Position numbers and translations under genes: made by a program
Assembly: GCA_963704875.1 (NCBI GenBank)
Contig: CAVPIA010000008.1
Span: 1,674,001-1,738,000, forward strand
DNA: 64,000 nucleotides
Source of the DNA: CAMYOC01 sp963704875
Lineage (GTDB): Bacteria > Pseudomonadota > Gammaproteobacteria > Steroidobacterales > XN24
Direction of reading: 5' to 3'
Notes under the pieces: generated by a model
What the model was told of the DNA's origin: nothing
Seen by the model: only the letters and a program-made list of their open reading frames with translations
Databases searched by the model: none
Shown: in pieces, positions 1 to 7,391 of the stretch
Numbering within the stretch: the first letter of the stretch is position 1
Layout of the letters: each line of letters opens with the position of its first letter

Positions 1-1
1 C

Positions 2-937
2 GCAGCGATCGGAATCATGGTCCTGTTGTGGGTGCTGCTCACCGGTCGACCGCCGCGTCCGACGATGCTGTGGCACGAGATTTACAATCTCGGTCACATC
101 CCGTTGTTTGGTTTGTTTGCCGTGTTGGCGCTGGAGATTTCCCGCGCCGGTGTCGGTCGGTCTTTCGACTGGCCGCTGGCTCACTATGCCATCGCGTTGG
201 GCGCCACCGCAGTGGTCAGCGTCGCGACTGAATTGCTGCAGCTTGATATGCCGGGCCGTCAGGCAGAGGTGCAGGATGCGCTGCATAACATCATCGGCGG
301 GTCCTGCTTTCTTGCCTTGCGGGCGTGTCTTGACACGGCTTTATGGTCGCCGGACAAATCCAGGCTGCGGCGTTGGGTGGCGGTCGCGGCGGCACTGACC
401 TTGCTGGTGTCTTTCTGGCCGTTGGCCAACCTCGGCTGGCACTACGGCATGCGCTCCGCTGCGTTTCCGGTATTGGTCGATTTCGACAGCCGCTGGCAAC
501 GACCTTTCCTGAGCTCACCACGCGCAGGGCTTGACCGGATGCAGGCTCCTGCCGGCTGGACTCAGCGCAAGAACCAGAGAATTGTGGCGATAAAATTCAT
601 GGCTGCGCCCTGGCCTGGCGTAAGCATGCATGAGCCTTATCCGGACTGGTCAGGATTCAAGACCCTGCGATTCGACGTTTACTCGGAGCTGCCCGAGGCG
701 GTGGATCTGATCCTGCGTATTGATGACATCCAGCATAACAACCAGTATCGAGATCGCTTCAATCGCACGTTTACCGTGCAACCCGGCCTGACCCAGATCT
801 CGGTAGCGCTTAGCGACATAAGGAATGCGCCGTCGGGACGTGAGCTGAACCTGCAGGAGATCACCCAGATGATCCTGTTCAGCCGCCGGCCTGAGGAGCC
901 GTTTACGCTCTATTTCAGCGACATATGGCTGGAATAG
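2..937 (+). CDS. VanZ-like membrane protein with C-terminal beta-rich domain (5' end probably outside window)
   Basis: The N-terminal half has hydrophobic segments and the VanZ-family signature ELLQ..MPGR..EVQDALHNIIGG. VanZ-like proteins are membrane proteins of mostly unknown role. After a last membrane segment near residues 120-140 comes a soluble region of about 170 residues (motifs YPDWSGFKTLRFDVYSE, ILRIDD, FSDIWL) that looks like a carbohydrate-binding or galactose-binding beta-sandwich. The frame is open to the window edge and the first ATG at 17 falls inside the first hydrophobic segment, so the true start is probably upstream. A paralogue with the same C-terminal domain lies at 2874-3911. 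The function is not known. Confidence 0.7.
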   Translation, partial: AAIGIMVLLWVLLTGRPPRPTMLWHEIYNLGHIPLFGLFAVLALEISRAGVGRSFDWPLAHYAIALGATAVVSVATELLQLDMPGRQAEVQDALHNIIGGSCFLALRACLDTALWSPDKSRLRRWVAVAAALTLLVSFWPLANLGWHYGMRSAAFPVLVDFDSRWQRPFLSSPRAGLDRMQAPAGWTQRKNQRIVAIKFMAAPWPGVSMHEPYPDWSGFKTLRFDVYSELPEAVDLILRIDDIQHNNQYRDRFNRTFTVQPGLTQISVALSDIRNAPSGRELNLQEITQMILFSRRPEEPFTLYFSDIWLE

Positions 938-1060
938 CGAACCGCTGCCGGCTGCGCTCGCCGGCGCCCGGACGAAAGTCGACCGTGGTTCTGCTCAGCC
1001 CCGATGCGAATACCACCCAGCACCCGAATGCCGGATTTCATCGCCCTGGCCAGCGCCGAA

Positions 1061-2686
1061 TCAGGATTCCTCGAGAAAGGCCCTGCAGGTGACGACGGAA
1101 GTGTCGTCACCGGGTACGCCGGCACACAGGCCGGCGACCTGGTTCTGGATCGCCGCAATCTGCTGATCGTAGCGTCCGTCCTCGTTCCAGTCCGCCAGCT
1201 TTTCACCGAGTCGTTTCAGGATACGACCGGTACGCCCATGAATCGCATCGGTCTGCCCATCCAGTTCTGACAACACCTGGTTGGTTTCCGCAGCGATGGT
1301 GTCGGCGTCTTCTGGCGTCATTTCGATCAGACCGTTGATATAGTCATAACCCCACTGGAACCGCGTGGCCGGGCCGCTCGACGACTGATAGGCACGCTTG
1401 AGCCAGTCCAGGGCCTGTTCGGTATTGCCAGCCTCTTTTTCCAGCTGCGCCAGGTCGCTCATAAAATAGTACGGCTGACGCGACTTCTCGAGTTCAGCGG
1501 TGAGCAGAATCCTCGCCTCCTCGTTGAGCTCGGCCCGCCACAACACATACCAGGCCGTATTGATCACTGCCTGGCGCTGATACGGCGTCACCGCCTGTTC
1601 GTCGGCCCAGGCGACCCGTTGTATCGCCTGCTCCTGCAGCGCCGGCGGGATCGGCGCTTCCGGATCGTCCATTCGCGCGAAGCTGATCCGGGTCATGGTG
1701 GTCGCCAGACGATGCGCGGTCGAGTAACCCGGGTCCTTGCTGATGGCATCCAGGCGCTCGTTCCACCTGCGCAGCAAACCCTTGCGCTCCAGCGAGCCTG
1801 GGGCGGTGGTCGCCGAGACAATGTCGGCCGCGTCATACAGGACCATATAGACATTGGCGCGCGACAACTCCGGATCCGCCAGGATCGTGGCTGCGCGTTC
1901 TATCGCAATCGCCTGCTGTTGCTTGCCAAGTGAGGTCTCGTTTTCATTGGCTTCGATAATGGCGGCGCTCAGATAGGCCGCATACAGACGCGCTGCCTCC
2001 GCCCCGAGCTGCGGCGGGCAGCTGTCGGCCATGCGTTTGTAAACGGCGACTTCATCGCGACCAGCCAACACGCGCTCGTTGTCCTGGCCCCAGGAGTAAT
2101 AGGCCAACAGACGGAAGTCGTCGTCGCTCAAAGGCTGATCTGCCATCAGCGCGTCGACCACGTCGCTGACCGGCCGCACGTTCTGCAGAGTCAGATCGAG
2201 TACATCGGCATACAGGCCGATATCCAGGCCGCCGGGGATGCGGGTAAGCTCCTCACCGCTGCTGTTGAAGACGATCATCGTGGGATAGCCCATGACGCCG
2301 AAGCGCTCGCCAATCTGTTGCGCGCGCCCGGTGTCGCCGTCCAGATAGACCGGGACAAACAATCGCGATTTTTCGATGAATTCAGGCTGGTTGAATATGG
2401 TGGCCTTGATCTGGTTGCAGGGCGGACACCATTCCGCACCCCAGTAAAGGAACAGCGGTTTGTCTTCGGCCGCGGCGCGCGCGAAGGCCGCGTCCACATT
2501 GCCGGTATCCCAGGCGATCTTGTGCATCTCGACTTCATCGCCGGCCTGCGGCATCCCGGTTGCAGTGGCCTCGACGGAGGGCTCGCCATTGGCAGCGGGC
2601 GGGGTGCCACGATCACAGGCAGAAACCATGCAAAGCATCGCGCTGAGCGCGATGTAGAGGGGAATTCTTACGGGTGCCTTGATCAT
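1061..2686 (-). CDS. Thioredoxin-fold lipoprotein with long helical C-terminal region
   Basis: This 541-residue protein begins with a lipoprotein signal whose lipobox VSAC places the lipidated cysteine at residue 24. A thioredoxin-like domain follows with the active-site motif WCPPC (Cys87 and Cys90) and a cis-proline segment GYPTMIVF. It probably acts as a periplasmic thiol-disulfide reductase or sensor. About 370 residues after the domain are helix-rich and not assigned to a family, far longer than ordinary thioredoxin lipoproteins of 150-200 residues. They may form TPR-like helical hairpins. It lies opposite in strand to the two VanZ-like paralogues that flank it. Confidence 0.8.
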   Translation of the reverse strand: MIKAPVRIPLYIALSAMLCMVSACDRGTPPAANGEPSVEATATGMPQAGDEVEMHKIAWDTGNVDAAFARAAAEDKPLFLYWGAEWCPPCNQIKATIFNQPEFIEKSRLFVPVYLDGDTGRAQQIGERFGVMGYPTMIVFNSSGEELTRIPGGLDIGLYADVLDLTLQNVRPVSDVVDALMADQPLSDDDFRLLAYYSWGQDNERVLAGRDEVAVYKRMADSCPPQLGAEAARLYAAYLSAAIIEANENETSLGKQQQAIAIERAATILADPELSRANVYMVLYDAADIVSATTAPGSLERKGLLRRWNERLDAISKDPGYSTAHRLATTMTRISFARMDDPEAPIPPALQEQAIQRVAWADEQAVTPYQRQAVINTAWYVLWRAELNEEARILLTAELEKSRQPYYFMSDLAQLEKEAGNTEQALDWLKRAYQSSSGPATRFQWGYDYINGLIEMTPEDADTIAAETNQVLSELDGQTDAIHGRTGRILKRLGEKLADWNEDGRYDQQIAAIQNQVAGLCAGVPGDDTSVVTCRAFLEES

Positions 2687-2873
2687 GTCTGTTTCCTGAT
2701 TGGCCTTGAACGGCAGTCAAAGAAAGGAAAGTCTAGCGGCTGTCCTGCGGTGAAGCCATGATGCTCCGGTTTGCGGGCACCGGCATCAGCGGCTAGCGTA
2801 TGCCGGTGCAGCGGCTGCCAGGAATACCTTGCGGCGCGCAGAATTGCTGATTCAGGGCCGCCGGGACAGGGCG

Positions 2874-3911
2874 ATGGACAACAACAGACTGGTCAAAGAC
2901 ATACCGGTACTCAAGGCCGGGACCATGCGCCGCAAGGGCCCGAGCGCACGCCTGATTGTGCTCTATCTTGCGGCAATACTGTTGCTTGCGGCATTTGTGA
3001 CCTTCGATCGCCGGCCTGAGCACAATCGCTACCTCGGCGAGCTCTACGCGTTCCGGCACGTACTCCTGCTTGGCTTCGGTGGCCTGATGTTCCTGGAATT
3101 GACCGCGCTGCTGGGTCGCCGATGGATCCGCAAGCGATCCCTGTACTACGCCGCTGCCGGGATGATCGTGTTGCTGGCGGCGATACGCATCGAGTTCTCC
3201 CATTTGCCCTGGGATATAGACCGGCTGTTGCGGAATTTCAGCGGCGGCCTTGCGTTCCTGCTGATGAGCGCTGCCTTCGACCGGCCTTTGCGGCGCGAGC
3301 ATGATCGACTACGTGGGCGCGCGCGCAAGTTGCTGGCCGGCACAGCTGCGCTCATCTTGTTGCTTATCCTTCATCCGCTGGCGCCGGTGGGTCTCGCTTA
3401 TGCGGGACGTAGTGGCAGTTTCCCGGTCGTTATCGAATTCACTGAATCCTGGCAGAAAGCCTTTGTGAGCTCACGCGATGCGATGTTGTTTATTGGACCG
3501 GCGCCGTGGGCCTGGGAATCCAGGCGTGAAAAACTGACCGCCATGATCAGCTTTGATCCGGTTGCCGGAGCAGGGGTCACCGTCAGCGAAGTGTATCCGG
3601 ACTGGGACGGCTTCAACCGGATCCGGTTTCAGGTCTACTCGGAAGAGCCGACACCGCGATCATTACTGCTGGAGATAGACGATCAAAAGCGATTCGCCGG
3701 ACCCGGACAGCGCTACCGGCGTCAGCTTACGGTGCAGCAGGGACTGAACGATTTCGAGATTCCGTTTGACGAGATTCGGTCGGCACCGGAGGATCGGCCG
3801 ATGCGGATGCGCAAGATCCGGCATATCGGTGTCTACTCCGCCGGTGCGGACGAACGATTCCGATTGTTCTTCAGTGATTTTCGTCTGGTCCAGCGTCCTT
3901 CGCCGGAGTGA
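2874..3911 (+). CDS. VanZ-like paralogue with C-terminal beta-rich domain
   Basis: The protein has about five hydrophobic segments in its first 190 residues. Its C-terminal domain is clearly related to that of the first gene in the window: both carry AFVSS/FLSS, VYPDW.GF..IRF.VYSE, L.L.IDD, QLTVQ.GLN and L.FSDF.L in the same order. The VanZ signature itself is degenerate here (for example RNFSGGLAFLL in place of HNIIGG). I chose the ATG at 2874; an upstream TTG at 2829 and a downstream ATG at 2922 are alternatives. The function is unknown. The duplicated domain suggests binding of an envelope polymer or sugar on the periplasmic side. Confidence 0.65.
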   Translation: MDNNRLVKDIPVLKAGTMRRKGPSARLIVLYLAAILLLAAFVTFDRRPEHNRYLGELYAFRHVLLLGFGGLMFLELTALLGRRWIRKRSLYYAAAGMIVLLAAIRIEFSHLPWDIDRLLRNFSGGLAFLLMSAAFDRPLRREHDRLRGRARKLLAGTAALILLLILHPLAPVGLAYAGRSGSFPVVIEFTESWQKAFVSSRDAMLFIGPAPWAWESRREKLTAMISFDPVAGAGVTVSEVYPDWDGFNRIRFQVYSEEPTPRSLLLEIDDQKRFAGPGQRYRRQLTVQQGLNDFEIPFDEIRSAPEDRPMRMRKIRHIGVYSAGADERFRLFFSDFRLVQRPSPE

Positions 3912-4011
3912 CATGGCGCCCGTTGCCTGATGACCCGGATCAGGCGCTTGCGTCAACTGCAGTCTGCGGCCATCGCGGCACGCCTGCGCCTGCGCCAGGG
4001 CCAGCGCTTCA

Positions 4012-5580
4012 TCAGACGGTATCCCGGGTGTTATCGCGATTCCTGTCCGTGCGCCGATCCTCATCGATCGCGGGGATTGTTTCCCCATCGTCGTATCGAT
4101 CGATCTTGATGCCGCGAATCCCGTAGATGATCGCGATCACGGGGTTGATCAGATTGAGGAAGCAAAACGGCAGGTAGGCCAGCGTCGCGACATCCAGCGT
4201 CGCCGCCATATAGGCACCGCCGCTGTTCCACGGTACCAGTGAGGAGGTCAGTGTGCCCGCGTCCTCAACCGTGCGTGAGAGGTTGCGCGCCTTCAGCCGA
4301 CGGCGGCGAAACTCCTCTCGGAACATCCGCCCGGGAATCACGATGGACATGTATTGATCAGCGGTAACGATGTTGGACAGAATCGTCGTACCGACCACAG
4401 AAGCGATCAGCGAGCCGGTCCCGCGCACCGCACGCAGTACCGCCGTTATCAACCGCTCAAGCAGACCGGTGTGATCCATCACCGCGCCAAAAGACAAGGC
4501 AGTGAGAATCAGGAAGATGGTGTTGAGGAAGGCCAGCATTCCACCGCGGCTGAGCAGCGCATCGACGGTTGCGTCGCCGGTCGCTGAGCTATAGCCCGCA
4601 AACAACGCGGTCCATACGCCTTTCACCAACGCCAGTGCACGGGGCAGTTCCGGGTCAGCGGCCAGTTCCACGACCCGATCGGGTTGCATCAGCACCGCCA
4701 GCACCCCTCCCAACGCGGCTCCGGCGAGGATGGTTGGCAGGGCGGGCACGCGGCGCAAAGCAAGCCAGATCAATAACGCCACCGGCATTAGCGTCAGCGG
4801 GCTCAGGTCAAAGCTGGCGGCAAGCGTGGCCGAGGTCTCGGTCAGGCTCGGACCATCGACGCCGGGCTCGGCAAATATGCCGATCGCCGCAAACAAAACC
4901 AGCGCAATGAGAAAGGAGGGCCCGGTGGTCCATGCCATATGGCGGATATGGGTGAACAATTCCGTCCCCACCACGGCTGCGGCCAGATTGGTGGTGTCCG
5001 AGAGTGGTGACATCTTGTCGCCGAAATAGGAACCGGAAATGATCGCGCCGGCGGCGATCTCAGGACTCAGGCCCAAAGCAAGGGCGACGCCCATCAGGGC
5101 CACACCAATGGTGCCGGCGGTCGTCCAGGAGCTGCCGATCGCGGTCGCGACCACCGCACAGATCAGGCAGGTGGCGGCGTAGAACAGTGACGGGTTGAGT
5201 ATCTGCAGTCCGTAATGGATCAATGTCGGCACGGTTCCCGCCAGCATCCAGGTGCCGATCAATGCGCCGACCGAAAGCAGAATCAACATGGCGCCGATGG
5301 CGACCGTAATGCCGTTACTTATTGCATTATTGATGTTCTGCCAGCGGTGGCCGTTCTTCAGCGCCACCAGACTTGCCACGACCGTGGACACGATCAGCGC
5401 CACCTGATTAGGGCCGTAGGAGGAATCTGAACCGAACAGATATACCGACAGGGTCAGCAAGCCGATCAGGCAAGCCAGCGGCAGCAGCGCGTCGAACATG
5501 CTGGGGATCCGGACGACGGCACCGCCGGGTTGCTCCGGCGTGTCGTGCCGCGCTGATAGCGGCTCGTGCGGGGCTGGCAT
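4012..5580 (-). CDS. nhaC: NhaC-family Na+/H+ antiporter
   Basis: This 522-residue protein is almost entirely hydrophobic helices, with a short polar N-terminus and a charged C-terminal tail. Conserved stretches such as GSSWTTAGTIGVALMGVA, SGSYFGDKMSPLSDTTN and the late segment TADQYMSIVIPGRMF match the NhaC family of secondary transporters. The family exchanges cytoplasmic sodium for protons and supports salt and pH homeostasis. A sigma70-like promoter with TTGAGT and TATACT spaced by 16 bases lies just upstream on the same strand at 5645-5672. NhaC relatives include malate/lactate antiporters, so the exact ion pair is not fixed by the sequence. Confidence 0.88.
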   Translation of the reverse strand: MPAPHEPLSARHDTPEQPGGAVVRIPSMFDALLPLACLIGLLTLSVYLFGSDSSYGPNQVALIVSTVVASLVALKNGHRWQNINNAISNGITVAIGAMLILLSVGALIGTWMLAGTVPTLIHYGLQILNPSLFYAATCLICAVVATAIGSSWTTAGTIGVALMGVALALGLSPEIAAGAIISGSYFGDKMSPLSDTTNLAAAVVGTELFTHIRHMAWTTGPSFLIALVLFAAIGIFAEPGVDGPSLTETSATLAASFDLSPLTLMPVALLIWLALRRVPALPTILAGAALGGVLAVLMQPDRVVELAADPELPRALALVKGVWTALFAGYSSATGDATVDALLSRGGMLAFLNTIFLILTALSFGAVMDHTGLLERLITAVLRAVRGTGSLIASVVGTTILSNIVTADQYMSIVIPGRMFREEFRRRRLKARNLSRTVEDAGTLTSSLVPWNSGGAYMAATLDVATLAYLPFCFLNLINPVIAIIYGIRGIKIDRYDDGETIPAIDEDRRTDRNRDNTRDTV

Positions 5581-5608
5581 AAGCGCCTGTCCAGTGTGAC
5601 GCCGGCGT

Positions 5609-5636
5609 CAGCTGCATCGGCCCAGCTGCATCGGCC
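5609..5636. repeat. Tandem 14-bp direct repeat in the nhaC 5' region
   Basis: CAGCTGCATCGGCC occurs twice in immediate succession and a third partial copy (CAGC) follows. It lies between the predicted nhaC promoter and the nhaC start codon, so it would be in or next to the 5' untranslated region. Confidence 0.6.
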
Positions 5637-5644
5637 CAGCGCCC

Positions 5645-5672
5645 AGTATAGATGCCCGCGGCCCCGACTCAA
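5645..5672 (-). promoter_or_regulatory. Sigma70-type promoter for nhaC
   Basis: Read on the minus strand, TTGAGT (5672-5667) and TATACT (5650-5645) are separated by 16 bases. The start point would be near 5638, giving a leader of about 58 bases before the nhaC ATG at 5580. The boxes are good matches; activity is inferred. Confidence 0.5.
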
Positions 5673-5761
5673 GCCGCGATTTTCTCCGTCTGCTGGGCCC
5701 GCTGTACTACGCGAATGGAAGACCGGAACGATGCTCGCAGACAGCGTTTCACCGGGAAAGC

Positions 5762-5790
5762 AAAAAAAGAGGGCGCCCTGGGGCGCCCTG
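5762..5790 (-). terminator. Intrinsic terminator, minus strand, upstream of nhaC
   Basis: On the minus strand AGGGCGCC, loop CCAG and GGCGCCCT form a perfect 8-bp GC stem followed by C and seven T. It lies upstream of the nhaC promoter, so it should end a transcript arising between about 5790 and 6280. No protein gene on that strand explains it. A small RNA of roughly 190 nt, starting near a CATAAT box at 5960-5965, is one possibility. Confidence 0.6.
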
Positions 5791-6282
5791 CAAACCGATT
5801 GGAGAGATGACAGAGCCAGACATCCGCGGTGCGGAGGGCTGAACCCTGCGATCAAGCATAGATCCACATCGGCGAGCGGCGCTGCGAACCGGTTCACAGA
5901 AAGCAAGCCCCGCAAGTTTGCGTGATGCACGGCGGCTGATCTTTCCGGAAATCAGGCAGATTATGGTACTGCACCGCGACAAAAAACGCGTATTAGCAAC
6001 AACTGATCTGAGGCTGACGCCTTGTGAAGCGGGGCTGCCCGGCCAGGATCACCTGATCGAGCAGCTGTCGGTGAAGAACCGCATTAGCCAGAGGCTTTAC
6101 GCGACATCCCTGTTAAGTACACTGAGGACCCGGGCAGGGTCTGGCAGCGATCGTACCGGCGTCGGGCAGCGGAGCGATTGAGCGGCAGGCGCTTATTGGT
6201 AGTATCGGTGCAGACAGGATTGCCGCGCTGTTGATATTGTTTGCGCAGCCGGCCGGTGATATGAACAGTTTGCAGTGTCGCG

Positions 6283-6308
6283 CGGCATGGTTCATGCCGC
6301 TTTTATTG
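6283..6308 (+). terminator. Intrinsic terminator-like hairpin, plus strand
   Basis: GCGGCATG and CATGCCGC form an 8-bp perfect stem with a three-base loop, followed by TTTTATT. It lies about 85 bases before the start of the phosphatase-like gene. It could end an unknown short plus-strand transcript or act as an attenuator in the leader of that gene. Confidence 0.45.
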
Positions 6309-6391
6309 GTGGTGCAGGTTGTTTCACAAACCCAGGCACCTGGCAGGCAAGACAATTGAGGCGGAGGCGGGAACTTTCTGACTGACGCAAG

Positions 6392-6919
6392 ATGACGAAA
6401 CCCATCGACAATTCCTTCTGGGTCTTGCCGGATGTGCTGATGGCTGGCGAACATCCTGGCAGCGATAACGAGGACGAAACCCGGCGCCGTCTGCGGCGCT
6501 TTCTGTTTGCCGGTGTGACCCAGTTTATCGATCTCTCTGACAAGGGAGAGCGTCCGGCTTACGAGTCGATTTTGCAGCAGGAAGCGGAGTTGTTCGACGA
6601 AACAGTGATTTACAGTCACCACCCGATTCGTGACAAAGGCATCCCGCGCAGCCCGGTCCAGATGACCGCGGTCATCCGCGAAATCAGCGATGTGATGGCG
6701 GAGCGGAAAATCACCTATGTCCATGCGGCACGAGGCGTCGGCCGGACTGGCCTCGCTGCAGGCTGCTATCTGGTCGAATGCGGACTCGATGGCGAACGCG
6801 CGCTGCGCAAGCTGATGATCTTGTACAGCGACATGGAGTGCAGCGCATGGGAGCCGAGGATTCCCGAGACCGATCAGCAAGTCGAATATGTCCGGCAGTG
6901 GCGCCCCGGCGGCATATGA
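6392..6919 (+). CDS. Dual-specificity phosphatase-fold protein lacking the catalytic cysteine (pseudophosphatase)
   Basis: The 175-residue protein has the fold and motif order of small cysteine phosphatases (DSP/PTP). The general-acid loop PIRDKGIP with Asp81 and the P-loop segment YVHAARGVGRTG near residues 109-120 are recognisable. In active family members the P-loop reads HC-x5-R; here the cysteine position is Ala112, encoded by GCG at 6725-6727, while the arginine (Arg118) and following Thr are kept. By family knowledge such a protein could bind phosphorylated ligands but should not hydrolyse them. It may instead be an assembly artefact, although two adjacent bases of the codon would have to be wrong. 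The next gene starts 46 bases downstream on the same strand. Confidence 0.8.
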   Translation: MTKPIDNSFWVLPDVLMAGEHPGSDNEDETRRRLRRFLFAGVTQFIDLSDKGERPAYESILQQEAELFDETVIYSHHPIRDKGIPRSPVQMTAVIREISDVMAERKITYVHAARGVGRTGLAAGCYLVECGLDGERALRKLMILYSDMECSAWEPRIPETDQQVEYVRQWRPGGI

Positions 6920-6965
6920 GACGGTCGGCATTGCCTGGGGGCGGAGCGATCAGACGGCGCGAGGC

Positions 6966-7373
6966 ATGAGCGAGGAAATATCCATATCCCGGATCGTCGA
7001 TGATCTTTCTCAACCGGTCGAGCTGGTGTTCCGACGCATGCTCCGCGAGCCGCGTCGCTCGCGTGAAGAGCTGCGCCGACTGGTCGCGCAGCATCTGGTA
7101 CGGCTGGAGTCAGCAGCGCGCGAAGACGACTTCATCGACGCGCCCATGGCCGGCCATATTGCGCACCTGTGCCATCGTCTGATTGATACGATCGCGCCGC
7201 CGGTGGCAGAGGATCATCGTCGCGTGGTGCAGGCGGCTGCGCTTTATTTCGCGCTTGCGGATGATGTTGAGGGCGATACGATATCGCTGATAGGACTTGA
7301 TGATGACCGTCAGGTCGTGACTGCGGTTTGCCATGAACTGGGTCTGGATCCGGACGCGTCCACTCCCTCCTGA
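6966..7373 (+). CDS. Small helical protein of unknown function
   Basis: The protein has about 135 residues from the ATG at 6966 (MSEEIS). A longer frame from 6888 overlaps the previous gene and is less likely. It is mostly helical and soluble. The C-terminal part (AALYFALADDVEGDTISLIGLDDDRQVVTAV) faintly recalls the DUF1232/YkvA pattern of a hydrophobic helix followed by GxLDD, but that resemblance is weak. It is probably cotranscribed with the pseudophosphatase just upstream. I do not assign a function. Confidence 0.6.
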   Translation: MSEEISISRIVDDLSQPVELVFRRMLREPRRSREELRRLVAQHLVRLESAAREDDFIDAPMAGHIAHLCHRLIDTIAPPVAEDHRRVVQAAALYFALADDVEGDTISLIGLDDDRQVVTAVCHELGLDPDASTPS

Positions 7374-7391
7374 GCCCAGCGCCGCTCCAGC

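Larger units (their letters stand above)
5581..6391. other. 811-bp gap with promoter, tandem repeat and two unexplained terminators
   Basis: No convincing protein gene is visible on either strand. The gap holds a tandem 14-bp duplication at 5609-5636, the nhaC promoter at 5645-5672, a minus-strand intrinsic terminator at 5762-5790, a near-palindrome around 5936-5955 with a TTTCCGGAAA core, and a plus-strand intrinsic terminator at 6283-6308. Each terminator faces a stretch with no recognisable gene, so one or two untranslated RNAs, or a leader for the phosphatase-like gene at 6392, could be made here. Confidence 0.5.

Noticed and set aside
5762..5960. Considered 6S RNA, SRP RNA or tmRNA for the orphan transcript
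   Set aside because: None of the conserved sequence landmarks of these RNAs is visible and the genomic neighbours are not those expected.
5918..6181. 87-codon plus-strand frame in the gap before the pseudophosphatase
   Set aside because: No ribosome-binding site, no recognisable sequence pattern, and composition like non-coding DNA. It is kept only as a possible transcript region before the terminator at 6283.
6113..6931. Long open frame on the minus strand opposite the pseudophosphatase
   Set aside because: Its product has no recognisable domain and low-complexity composition. The plus-strand phosphatase fold is clear, so this is a shadow of GC-rich coding DNA.
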